Part shown: piece by piece, positions 47,712-58,812 of the stretch
How the letters are laid out: each line of letters begins with the position of its first letter
How positions within the stretch are numbered: the first letter of the stretch is position 1
DNA from: Topomyia yanbarensis
Taxonomy: Eukaryota > Arthropoda > Insecta > Diptera > Culicidae
Reading direction: 5' to 3'
Assembly (NCBI RefSeq): GCF_030247195.1
Contig: NC_080672.1
Location: forward strand, 250,843,556 to 250,907,555
DNA length: 64,000 bases
The notes under the pieces: generated by a model
Told to the model about the DNA's origin: nothing
The model's database searches: none
The model's input: only the letters and a program-made list of their open reading frames with translations
Position numbers and translations under genes: made by a program

Positions 47712-47715
47712 TTAA

Positions 47716-49222
47716 TGTCACTTGCATTGGATAATATTCAAAAGAGCGCATGGAACAAAACCCCTTTGGCATTGAACGTTAACAATCAGTCCGGAATACA
47801 GGGTCAAATTAATTGTAAAACAAGCAATACTACAACACCATTTCACAGAATAAACCATTCATGTCGGTAAATATGTGTTTGCGTCGATCACATTCTTCGA
47901 ATAGGCGATGTAAAATTGAAATTATTCAAAAATGTCCCAGGCATTAAAATTTTACTATTTCATACCTAAAAATTGTCGGTGAGACGAATTTCTTCATCGC
48001 TACTAATTCATTCATCTCAACTTTACTACAAAAATCACATTTCTTTATACTCATTTAGTTTAAAAGAATCTGCCGTATCAGAAATTAAAAAAAAACTTAG
48101 TTCTTAAGGGGTTATATACAAAGTTGTGACGAAAAATTGAGCTAAGTTCGTGATTTTTTTAAGTGTTTTATGCAAATTTTATTTGAATAAGTGAAAGTAG
48201 TACAACTTTAGTTAAAAAATATATTCAAAGTTGACGGAGTAATGGCCTATTCCCTGAAGTGTGTTATATTGGCAGCGATTTGCGGTGAACGCTCTCCAAG
48301 CCGAACCGCTCAAATGAAATCAAAAAAATAAAAATATTATTGAAGAAAAATGTATTTCTTACGAATAAAAACATGTAAAAAATGAGTTTTGTGGTGCTCA
48401 AAATTTTAATCAAAAAACCATTGCAATGAATCGAATTTTTTTGGATAATAATGGCACCGTTCAAGTACACGAGAATGTAAATCCAAACAATTCAAAAAAC
48501 TTTATGAAAATCGGATGAATGGTTTTTAAGATATCACGTTCACCGCAACGGTACTTCTCAAAAATCTTAGTTCCGAGATAATTACGTTTATAGTTTTGTG
48601 TTACCTTCATTCGCGGAAGAACTAGCGCGTTGCGAGCGGCTGTAGTTTGAAAATGTATTATGAAAACTTTAAAGTTTTATTCATTTTTGAGAAACCACAG
48701 TTGATCTTATGTAACGTGACAGATGTTTCCTGCTATAAAGCACTTGCATCAAGTTTGATTCAATTGCATAAAAAAATTGAGACTTCTTCGATTCTGATGG
48801 AACTTTTTACATTTCATCTATATGGAAGATTAAGTATTGCATTATTAAACAAACAATTTTATTCAAGAGTAATATTTAAAAAGGGCGTATGAGACATTGA
48901 ATATACTACTTTCAACTATATGATAGCGCGTTCTAGGGAATTCTGTGTGAATATTTCTTGGTAAAATTTTTCAAATTGAAAAGACAAAAAAAGTTGAAAA
49001 ATACAATTACAAAGAACAATGATTTTTTTTAAGGTAAGCTTAACAATAGAAGAAACAGTGATTGCATTATTAAGAAGTTATTGGTGAGAAAGCATTTTTC
49101 ACAACGACATTAAGTATGCTTCTAAATTTCCTAATATTTTCCAGTCATAAATAAAATTTTTTATACACTTTTAACACTAAATATCATATCGAAGCAAAAT
49201 ACTCTTAAGAAAAGTTTTCCAA
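47716..49222. other. Unassigned AT-rich stretch
   Basis: Starts of element-like wording (TTAAGGGGTTATATACAAAG at 48104) have no partner found. One TGTAACGTGACAGA motif at 48710-48723. No gene supported. Confidence 0.35.
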
Positions 49223-51268
49223 TACAGTATGATTCCGTTTTTGGCAACAATATTTTTTTTCAGTTGCCAAAACTGGAATCGTGTCAAAAATGGAACCTTG
49301 CCTTAAAAGCTTTTATTTTCAATTTATGACATCATAAATGTTACAAGAACATTAATTATACAAAATTTGAGTAATAGAATGAAATAATAGAAAAAAATCA
49401 ACAAATTTAACTTTATTCGCCATCCCCCCCTCATAAAATATAGTAAATATGACTGATGTTTGGAAATAAAGTCCAAAGCGATATCCATTATTACAACAAA
49501 ATGATTATTGAGCATTTTTCAAAAGATTTACTATGACCAAAAATAATGCGATGTGATGTAATATGAAGCCACCATCAGCTCAAGGTTTTTCCAGTGTATG
49601 CGGGTAGACTTACGGTAGCCCCGAAATAATTTATCGTGAAACCTTCACATTATTGCTGTTAATGAAGGGAAATCAAAAAAGGTTGAGCGGGTCCGTAAGC
49701 AGAGACACCCGCGGGAAAGTAAGAATTCCCTTCAACAATAATACTCCAATTAAAAGATAAAAAATTTCGCTATACCTGCTTTACCCACCTGATGGTTTGT
49801 TTTGAGAAGGGTGCGTCAAACTCATATCAGACCTTCTGAAGAAAACAAGTTTTCTTCAAGTGACTTAGGCTGGCTATCCACGTTCCTTCGTCCAGTCCTC
49901 AATTTATTTGATACCCTGGTGCTCCCAGCCCCTCCCTGTTTTCAATAATATATAGTGTATTTTATGCATTAAATTTAGTGCATATGATGTAATATGTTTA
50001 CTATGCTATAACTATAACTATAACTATAACTATAACTCAATATCAAGAAAAATAATGAATATTGCGTAGATACCTAGTTGAGAAAGGAGAAATTAACAAA
50101 ACCGTTATTAAATACAATGCAATTAAAATAATGAAAATAAAAATCGAATAGATATAATTATAATAATGATTACAAAACATATAGTAGCATGCTGGGTGCA
50201 ACGAAATTTATGCCACAATGAATATAATAAAATTTTGTGAATTACTATGAACAAAAAGAATGTTGCCAAAAACGGAACCCATTTGATGCCAAAAACGGAA
50301 CCTTTTTGCTGTCAAAAATGGAGCACACCAAAAACGGAACGTGCCAAAACGGAATCTTACTGTATATGTTGTTTTTTTTCAACAACAATATTTGGTAGTG
50401 AAAATATGCCCTTTTAATAGGTTACTCACAAATACCAAACGCTAAAAACCATAACGCGTTTAAAATTTAAATAAATAAAAAAGATATAAAATATAATTGC
50501 ATTGTGGAGAAAATAACAATAAATGATTTTATAACAAAACCGTAAAACATATTTCAAAAATCTTATAATTTTAATTTAGTTTTTTTTTCTGTAAATAGTT
50601 TAGTTGTATGAATGTTCAAAATGTTTTGCAATTTAAAATGCTCATGAAAAACTGTCCTTCAAGATGTTTTTAAGTTCATTTAGATTTTCTTTCGACATAA
50701 TGTGTTACTTCGTGAAATTACGAACTTTTTATAAGTTATTCACGTTTGTTCAACAAAACCAATACGGTTTTCAAAATAAACATGAAATTTCCCGTTAATA
50801 CTCAGTTCCCTGATCAAGGATGATTTGTGTACGATTGTCTCGATATCCTTGCTGCAATATAAATATAGAACTGTAACGTGACAGATTCTGGCTGTAACGT
50901 GACAGATCATTGAGAATACTTCATAAAATCGCAAAAAGTTTTTTTTTCTTCAGGAAAACTATATTTCAAACTCTTCTTTGATTTCCAAGCTTCAACTTAA
51001 AACTGTGTTCACGCAAATTTAGGGGCCAACGGAACAGACTTTTTCAATTTAGTCAGGCAACCATCAAACTCACTGCGAAAATTGTGTAACGTGACATACG
51101 TATCAAGATGACAATAAAGCGAAAACCCTTCATGATAGAAAATAACTTTCTGTAGAAAAAAATGTGCGGCTTAGTGACCTTAATAATGTGCAATTGTGAT
51201 AGAATCTGATTTTATCGTTTTTGCAGACTTATCTTATGAAATATACGTAAACGTGTAACGTGACAGAC
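48710..51268 (+). repeat. Five dispersed copies of TGTAACGTGACAGA
   Basis: Copies at 48710-48723, 50872-50886, 50893-50907, 51085-51098 (ending ATA) and 51254-51268, all in + orientation. They bracket the pogo-like element at 49225-50362, so they probably mark a further element with a reiterated motif into which that one inserted. Its ends were not found. Confidence 0.55.
49225..50362. mobile_element. TA-flanked pogo-like element with reiterated GCCAAAAACGGAAC motif
   Basis: TA at 49223-49224 and 50363-50364. Ends read CAGTATGATTCCGTTTTTGG and, inverted, CAGTAAGATTCCGTTTTGGC. CAGTA starts with TA targets are usual for pogo-type elements. The motif GCCAAAAACGGAACC or close variants occurs inverted at the left end and at about 49264, 49283, 50264, 50285, 50309, 50329 and 50341. 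The 1,138-bp interior is AT-rich without a transposase frame. Confidence 0.75.
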
Positions 51269-51384
51269 AGAAGCCTTGGCCATATTCTTTCATATACCTA
51301 TAATTAAAATATCTCTCATTCCAATACACGATAACACAAATCTGATGACAAACGCGAAATACAATTCCTATCATCCACAAATAC

Positions 51385-52072
51385 TTACGCCCGCGATCTC
51401 GCTAATAGTAAAACACCCTGGTAATTACGTGAACATTGTAGCACTTGCAAATTGACAAATGCCGTCTCAAACAATAACCCACTGTTCGCGTGATCATAAA
51501 TCGGCCACGTCCGGAAGTCTCTACTCTCGGTCCAAGCTGTCTAGACTCATGCTCTCATTTGAACCAATAAAAAATGTCGCTCATATTCACTAAACAATGC
51601 ATTCCACGGCGACATGACCAGGAACTCTAGTGATATAGGGAATTTCACTCATCTAGCATTCAGTACGTAACATACAAACGCTTAAGATGTTCGCGATCAT
51701 ACACGCACGTCTAAGCTCGCGGTCTCGCAAACATGAAAACACCCTGGTGGTTAAGCGAATGTTTTAGCACAAATAAACTTAGAAACGCAGATTCAAGCGG
51801 GAACTTACAAACGCCCATATTCGCGCGATAATGCACGTTTTAGCAGTTATAAACTTACAAACGTGGTGTTAAGAGTGAACCTACAAACGCCCGTGTTCAC
51901 GTGATCGTGAATCAGCCACGTCCGAAAGTCCCTACCCTCGCCCCAAGCAGCCTAGGTCCATGCCTGCAGTTTGACCCATAAAAATGACGCTCATATCCAC
52001 TACACAACACGTTCCATAGCGACATGACCGGGAACTCTGGTGATATGGAACAACTCACTTCTAGCATCTGAA
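51385..52072 (+). repeat. Diverged tandem duplication, period about 300-400 bp
   Basis: Blocks at 51385-51470 and 51480-51660 recur at about 51705-51790 and 51885-52072 in the same order (for example CGCGATCTCGC/CGCGGTCTCGC, GCCACGTCCG.AAGTC, GCGACATGACC.GGAACTCT). Divergence is considerable. Open frames over 51912-52307 have no recognised family. Confidence 0.6.
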
Positions 52073-53829
52073 CCGTACACTGAAAATGAAGTTGCAGATT
52101 CGTGGTCCGTGCGATCAACCCAGAGCACACGCGAATATGCGCATGGACACACAGACTTAAATTCGACTTTATATGCGTTAGTACACGCAATATACAAGCG
52201 TCCGCGCGACCTTCACGTGCACACGCCCAACGTTTTAGTGGGTCACATTTCGCGTCTCGGCTGTAATTGTAATGAGTGATTCTTATTATTTTAACCGACA
52301 TTTGCAACTATATTTCAGTCTCAATACCCCGGCATTTTAACTTCGTCGCGGCAGAAAAACGACACATTCAAAAGCGAATTTTCAAATTTCTTCAAGCGAT
52401 TGGCTTTTCTTACTTTGAAGTGAATTCCAGAAAGAAAAATATTTGATGACTATTTTTGCACTGTAAATGCTACTACCAACTTGCTCCGCGTGCGTCACCG
52501 CCAACTTACCCTATCCGCATATGTCATAAAAAACTATTTAAAAAATAACTTTTATTTGTGGATAGGTGTAATATCTATACGGATACCGAAAGCTCTTTTC
52601 ACGCGATCGAAAAATATAATCATTCGTGGAATAAAGTCAAAATCACCTTAAATAACACAAAATGTTCAAAATTAAGAAAATTTGCTTAGTATGCTCAAAA
52701 ACACATCATCTCCAACAACTTCTTCAAAACAAAATGTTGTTTAACAAAAACACATTGCATAATGTGGTTCATATTGCTCGAGTTTCATAACGAAAAGCAT
52801 CGCTATAATGGCTAATAGAAACGGGGAAAAGGGGATTCCGCCAACTTACCTCAACCGTCAACTAGCCTCGGGTTCTCCTATTTGATGCTTTTTGAACGTT
52901 CTGATCAGATGGAATAAGGCATGAAGCGCGACATGATTGTATGATTTCGAATTGCTGGTTCATCGATAAGACACATTGGGATATTGATGAAACAATGTCA
53001 ATATAAACTTTGATCTATAGACGGCTTTCATTAAAGTTTCTGACATTTTTAGCAATGCATTGAACAAGTAATCAAGTGTCCTATTTTTGAATATAGGCGT
53101 TTGTATTAATTTATATCAACCCTCCATGAGGGGCCCTCAAAATCCCTATGTCCCAGGCCCAGTGTTCCCATGCGTAAAGGTACTGGGCAGAAGTCCACTC
53201 TTTGCTTTATACCAAGTTATTTTAGTTTGGGAGGGGATTATCCCTCAACCCGCCATTACTGTAATAGTTTAGACGAACAAGTCAATTTTAACTAGAGCGT
53301 TATTGGCCGGTTTACAATTCATTATATTCATATTTAAAAAACTCGTGGAGTAATATACTATCATATAGAATCCTAATGTAGATACATGTACCGTCCCGAA
53401 ACATCGTAAATATAAACTGTTGCCGACAGGTTCAATTTTTCCACGGTAGTTGGCGGAGCTCAGATCCCAATTCGCACACGGAATGAAACACGCAAAAACA
53501 AGTGTTTTAAATGTGTTTATTACCCTCCTAGGAACAACTCACCGGGAAAGGGTACAGCCGCATTAAAGATTCGCTATAACGGCCACACAGTGTGTTTCGA
53601 ACGGTTGCTCCAACGCTACACTGAAACGGTAAGATCCTGCGAGTTTTCTTCCGCCCTTCATGCGAAAAGGAAGCTGGTCCTCACTTTAGCCGTTCAGTTA
53701 CGATAAACGGAGCGCGATCTTTGTACGGGGAACCCTTTCGCTAGTAGAGTCCCAAGCAGAATATCTTTACTCCCTCCCGTTAGACGACCAGTAAGCATGA
53801 GCGCGAGAATTTCGATTCGCTAATTTGTT
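52073..53829. other. Unassigned stretch
   Basis: The word CCGCCAACTTACC occurs near 52499 and 52838, and an inverted TAGTTGGCGGAGC at 53447, again suggesting an element with a reiterated motif (about 52470-53460), but exact ends were not established. From 53500 the sequence is less AT-rich and has no repeat that I recognise; it is the likeliest piece of single-copy DNA here. Confidence 0.35.
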
Positions 53830-54087
53830 ATGTGCGGGGTGTCAGTTGGTGTTATTTTGATTTTAATTTTAAATTTGCCATATGTTGCTGAACCTTTTCG
53901 GGGCGGAACATGTTGTGCGAAAGAGTTTTTTACCGACAACTGTGCCACCGTTTTTGCTATGCTACATAGAGATTGTAACTACATTTTCAGTGACATCGTG
54001 TCGACTGTAGAAACAGGAAGGGATTTGAATTTTCTTGCTGCCAAGTGTCTTACATGTACTACTCATGACATCAATTTACAAATGTAG
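53830..54087 (+). CDS. 85-codon open frame with signal-peptide-like start
   Basis: ATG to TAG, MCGVSVGVILILILNLPYVA at the N-terminus: a hydrophobic core followed by a plausible cleavage after small residues. The remainder has six cysteines (TCC, DNC, RDC, KCLTC) and is mildly acidic. It lies in the least repetitive part of the window. No TATA/initiator pair or polyadenylation signal was identified, and I know no family with this spacing. Could be a small secreted protein or exon, or chance. Confidence 0.25.
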   Translation: MCGVSVGVILILILNLPYVAEPFRGGTCCAKEFFTDNCATVFAMLHRDCNYIFSDIVSTVETGRDLNFLAAKCLTCTTHDINLQM

Positions 54088-55616
54088 CTATTAATCCACG
54101 TGGGCACGGTTGTGAGAAGCGCGTGTACTTGGCGACATTTACACCAGAAAAAGTGCTGTTCCATTCAAATCGCCATCAATCAGATTTGGAATTTGAAACA
54201 ATTTGCCTTTGAACCCGCCTTGCACCCCCTTATCACATTATTCATCCTTCAGTTGTTTGACATGTTTGGCTAATGCGATATTCGTCTAGGTTGTGGATTA
54301 CTCGGACAAAGTCGATTGAATTGTTTCGTTCGCTCAGCGCTTTGCACTCGGTGACGGTCTGGGAAAAGCCATCAACTCCGACACTGTCACTCATGTCCAC
54401 GCGTTAAATTGGAGGGTGGGAAGTTAATTCGTTGGGTTGTTACAGCTCATGTTGAATTTGCTACCGTCACGTGCACTTGTAAATACACGTCAGCAATCAA
54501 ATCGTCGCACCCTCCCAAATTGAACGGCTGAGAAAATCTTATTCCTTCGAAAGTCAACTGCGCCCAGCAGCAGACGCTCGGCTTCGAGGTATGCAAACAT
54601 CAATAGCTAAACCCGCACACGTGGCGCACGACGATAGGAATGACGAGCAATATAACACTATTGCATCGGCTACGTGTCGTGTGATAACAGATTATGACAT
54701 TAATGAATAAAATATCGTAGGAATACAATTGAAGGAGCTAATCTGAAGGTTACACAAAAGTTTTCATGTGCCACTTACGCATAAAAATTCCAAGCCTCAC
54801 ACCATATTGCATTAAAGATGTAATAATTTTCTATTTTCTAGACGCCTGTTTTTTATTTGTTAATTTTTATTTTTTGTGGTGTGTATGATTGGGCTTGGTT
54901 TTCGTCTCCGTATTTTAGTTCTTATTTTTATCTGTTTTTGGAGCCGGCCTTTAACGTATGCAACAACACATGGTTCAGGCTACTGCACAACGATAACGAT
55001 ATCCTTTTGATTATTTTGTTACGATTCTAGTTTCTGAGACAATCACGTGACATCATGCCACTGTGATCAAAGCATCTAAGCAATACCTTTCCCGATCATT
55101 ATTGTCGGCTGACAAATGTGAATCGTTTGGTATATGAATTTATATGGATCGATAAATCAATAGGTCTTATAATCAACAATCTGAAGAATTTTGCGATAAA
55201 CACGTTACATTACATCGGTTTTGCCGACTCATCCAACCATACAACGAGGGCGCCGTTCGTGTATTTGGCTTTTGGTAAACCTTATTGAATTATGTGACAT
55301 CGAGTAGAAATGGTTAACGAATTCATGAAATACCCTGAGCACATAGCGCTGTCCGAGGTGCTATAATTTCATCAAAGATGACAAGCAGTTATGCGTTAGT
55401 GAAGAAAATCAACAGTTGAAGAATAACACCAAACAAGTTAATTCCCTTTTGCCACGTGCTGTTGACATTTGGCGGCGTAGAATTCGATAATATAGGTGCA
55501 ATATTGAATTTCGTGACAATGGCTGACTTTTGGTGAGTGTTCCTATCTCTCTGTTGTTTTTCTGTCGAATGTCGGAAGAATTTATATTCAATACTTGTTG
55601 AAACGATTCGCAGTTA
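54088..55616. other. Unassigned stretch
   Basis: A weak inverted pair (AAATTGGAGGGTGGGAAG near 54406 and CACCCTCCCAAATTGAA near 54509) is the only structure seen. No gene supported. Confidence 0.35.
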
Positions 55617-55618
55617 GT

Positions 55619-56711
55619 AGGAGGACTTTGGGTAAGATGGGCATGTTAAGGATATACTGAAATATAACATAGTAAGAGCATGTTTTGTCAACATATAATA
55701 CTCTATGTTGTTGCTCCATATGTTGGCTTTCGAGTGTCCAGAGGGATTATGTTATAAAAATCATTAAGTATCATTTTTTAAAGAACTAGAAAACGAAGAA
55801 ATATCTGTACATTTTCCAGACTGCGGTTGAAACGGACATGTTGCGAAAATGATGATCATAATACATAATATTAAAATTTACTCTTTCTATCGGATGTTTT
55901 GACTAGATTGTGGTTCTATATGTTCAATTCGAGGTGAAAAATAATGTTTTGGAGTTCGATTTAGAGTTGAAGCAAATTATGTGTTTTCGTTTTTGCCGTT
56001 GTCGTGAAGAGACCTATACAATCAGTTCTATTGTTCAGTCACAATCATTTATACAAAACTAGAATGTTATATATTAAATGCGTAATTGGTAACATCAATT
56101 CCTTGATTACACTCAGCCAGAGTATAGGACATGCTTATCTACCTTTTCCAGGTTCTAGGAATTCCGTATTTAGCCTCGTTCACATTAACGTACATCTTGC
56201 AGTCTACTGTATGTGAGACTTCAGCTAACTTGATGGTACTCCTCGTTTGACTGCTGGAATTTCGTTTCTAAACACGATACGTTCATATAATGATGAATCA
56301 ATAGAATTAATCAAGACTGTCCGTCTTGTCCCACCAGTACACATATCTTTTTAACGTTTGCACTTATTCACACATAAATCAACTTAACTGTTTTTTTTCC
56401 ACGAAGATGTCACTTAAGAGTTACTTTATCGAAATAAAGGAAAAAATACGCGAGGAAATTGATTTTTTCCTCGCTAATCCTAAAATTGGAAACTTGAAAA
56501 TTACATCCGCACGAAGCTGAACTACTGATTATCAATATGTGCTTAAATTGTACACATTTAGCAGTATTCAAGGCCTACTGAGTGTTTCATAATTCAAGGT
56601 TACCTATAATGATAGGGTACACATACAATACAATTGAAGTTTTATTGTCAAATACCTAAAATAACCATGCGGCAGTCTTGCCCCACCTGTCCGTCTTACC
56701 CACAGTTCCTC
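55619..56711. mobile_element. TA-flanked element with reiterated GGGTAAGAYGG motif
   Basis: TA at 55617-55618 and 56712-56713. Ends read GGAGGACTTTGGGTAAGATG and, inverted, GAGGAACTGTGGGTAAGACG. Variants of GTCCGTCTTGCCCCACC/GTCCGTCTTACCCAC recur at 56320-56335, 56674-56686 and 56688-56703. 1,093 bp, AT-rich interior, no transposase. Same architecture as 9786-10782 and 49225-50362, but unrelated motif sequence. Confidence 0.65.
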
Positions 56712-56789
56712 TATGTTTTTGCACGACTCTCACTGAAAACATTTTTATTTTAGTAATTTTCTTTATGAAGTCAACTTATTCTATAGATA

Positions 56790-58610
56790 TCTTTTTTACA
56801 TTTTAACGACATTCAATTAGCTAGAGATTACTGGATAGGGAAAGTTAAGAAAATTTGAGCCATAGTACTGAAGTGAGAGCAAGGATGTGAAGTAAACAGA
56901 TTGGAAAACTAGAAGTGGCAGGGTCATTAGAACAGGCTTAATATCATACGGGCTTAATCTTTGTCTTCTGTTAATGAGGGTCGAGCTTAGGCAGTATAAC
57001 TACGAATCACCCGAGTTCACTAACATGTGTCCTGGTATTGATAGACGTGTCCATCTTTACCGTGACAACCGACAAAAATTAAGCCACGCAAGATCACCAC
57101 TGAAAAGCTGTCGACGATTAGCATCAATCTTATTGATGATTGCTGCTGTTCATCTCTGTTTGCCTTTCGAATACCGGGATAGATTTTTATTAGACTATTG
57201 TCACTGTGCTTACAGTCGTAGCGGGTTTGCTACATTGTGTAAGGCAATGGCTGTGTCTACAGCGGCTACCCACCGCTGCCGATGGATTCCCATCAGTACC
57301 TTTTTCTTTTTTCCTTTTTTATTTCGACTATGTTAGTCACATTTTCTTTTTTACATTTTAACGACATTCAATTAGCTGGAGATTACTGGGTAGGGAAAGT
57401 TATGAAAATTTGAGCCATAGTACTGAAGTGAGAGCAAGGATGTGAAGTAAACAGATAGGAAAACTAGAAGTGGCAGGGTCATTAGAACAGGCTTAATATC
57501 ATACGGGCTTAATCTTTGTCTTCTGTTAATGAGGGTCGAGCTTAGGCAGTATAACTACGAATCACCCGAGTTCACTAACATGTGTCCTGGTATTGATAGA
57601 CGTGTCCATCTTTACCGTGACAACCGACAAAAATTAAGCCACGCAAGATCACCACTGAAAAGCTGTCGACGATTAGCATCAATCTTATTGATGATTGCTG
57701 CTGTTCATCTCTGTTTGCCTTTCGAATACCGGGATAGATTTTTATTAGACTATTGTCACTGTGCTTACAGTCGTAGCGGGTTTGCTACATTGTGTAAGGC
57801 AATGGCTGTGTCTACAGCGGCTACCCACCGCTGCCGATGGATTCCCATCAGTACCTTTTTCTTTTTTCCTTTTTTATTTCGACTATGTTAGTCACATTTT
57901 CTTTTTTACATTTTAACGACATTCAATTAGCTGGAGATTACTGGGTAGGGAAAGTTATGAAAATTTGAGCCATAGTACTGAAGTGAGAGCAAGGATGTGA
58001 AGTAAACAGATAGGAAAACTAGAAGTGGCAGGGTCATTAGAACAGGCTTAATATCATACGGGCTTAATCTTTGTCTTCTGTTAATGAGGGTCGAGCTTAG
58101 GCAGTATAACTACGAATCACCCGAGTTCACTAACATGTGTCCTGGTATTGATAGACGTGTCCATCTTTACCGTGACAACCGACAAAAATTAAGCCACGCA
58201 AGATCACCACTGAAAAGCTGTCGACGATTAGCATCAATCTTATTGATGATTGCTGCTGTTCATCTCTGTTTGCCTTTCGAATACTGGGATAGATTTTTAT
58301 TAGACTATTGTCACTGTGCTTACAGTCGTAGCGGGTTTGCTACATTGTGTAAGGCAATGGCTGTGTCTACAGCGGCTACCCACCGCTGCCGATGGATTCC
58401 CATCAGTACCTTTTTCTTTTTTCCTTTTTTATTTCGACTATGTTAGTCACATTTTCTTTTTTACATTTTAACGACATTCAATTAGCTGGAGATTACTGGG
58501 TAGGGAAAGTTATGAAAATTTGAGCCATAGTACTGAAGTGAGAGCAAGGATGTGAAGTAAACAGATAGGAAAACTAGAAGTGGCAGGGTCATTAGAACAG
58601 GCTTAATATC
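56790..58610 (+). repeat. 555-bp tandem repeat, 3.3 copies
   Basis: Units start at 56790, 57345, 57900 and 58455 (the last only ~156 bp). Units 2 and 3 are almost identical; unit 1 carries about six private changes (for example CTAGAGATTACTGGATAGG against CTGGAGATTACTGGGTAGG). The array is bounded by CTATAGATATC at 56781-56791 and again at 58610-58620. Each complete unit keeps the same 120-codon open frame. Confidence 0.95.
56974..57336 (+). other. 120-codon open frame in tandem unit 1
   Basis: The peptide starts MRVELRQYNYESPEFTNMCP, contains SILLMIAAVHLCLPF (hydrophobic, possible membrane segment), seven or more cysteines, and ends ISTFFFFPFLFRLC. Repeated unchanged at 57529-57891 and with one Arg-to-Trp change at 58084-58446. 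Retention of the frame may only reflect the youth of the array; no family recognised, no regulatory signals identified. Confidence 0.25.
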
Positions 58611-58812
58611 TATAGATATCATAATGTTGGCTCTCTCTATTCAGTGTACAACCAAAACTATTTTATTCTCAACCACCAAAGGCATCAGTCACAATACCAG
58701 TGTGCTCTTAGTTGCTACCCAAGCCAGCGCAAACAGTTGCTTTTTTCTTATGTGCATTGTCTGAAGAACAAAGGGAACCGTTTCTATTATTCTTGTGTGG
58801 TGATCTATCAAG

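Noticed and set aside
56790..58610. CRISPR-like array
   Set aside because: Three near-identical 555-bp units in direct tandem without spacers are a tandem duplication; CRISPR is not expected in an animal genome.
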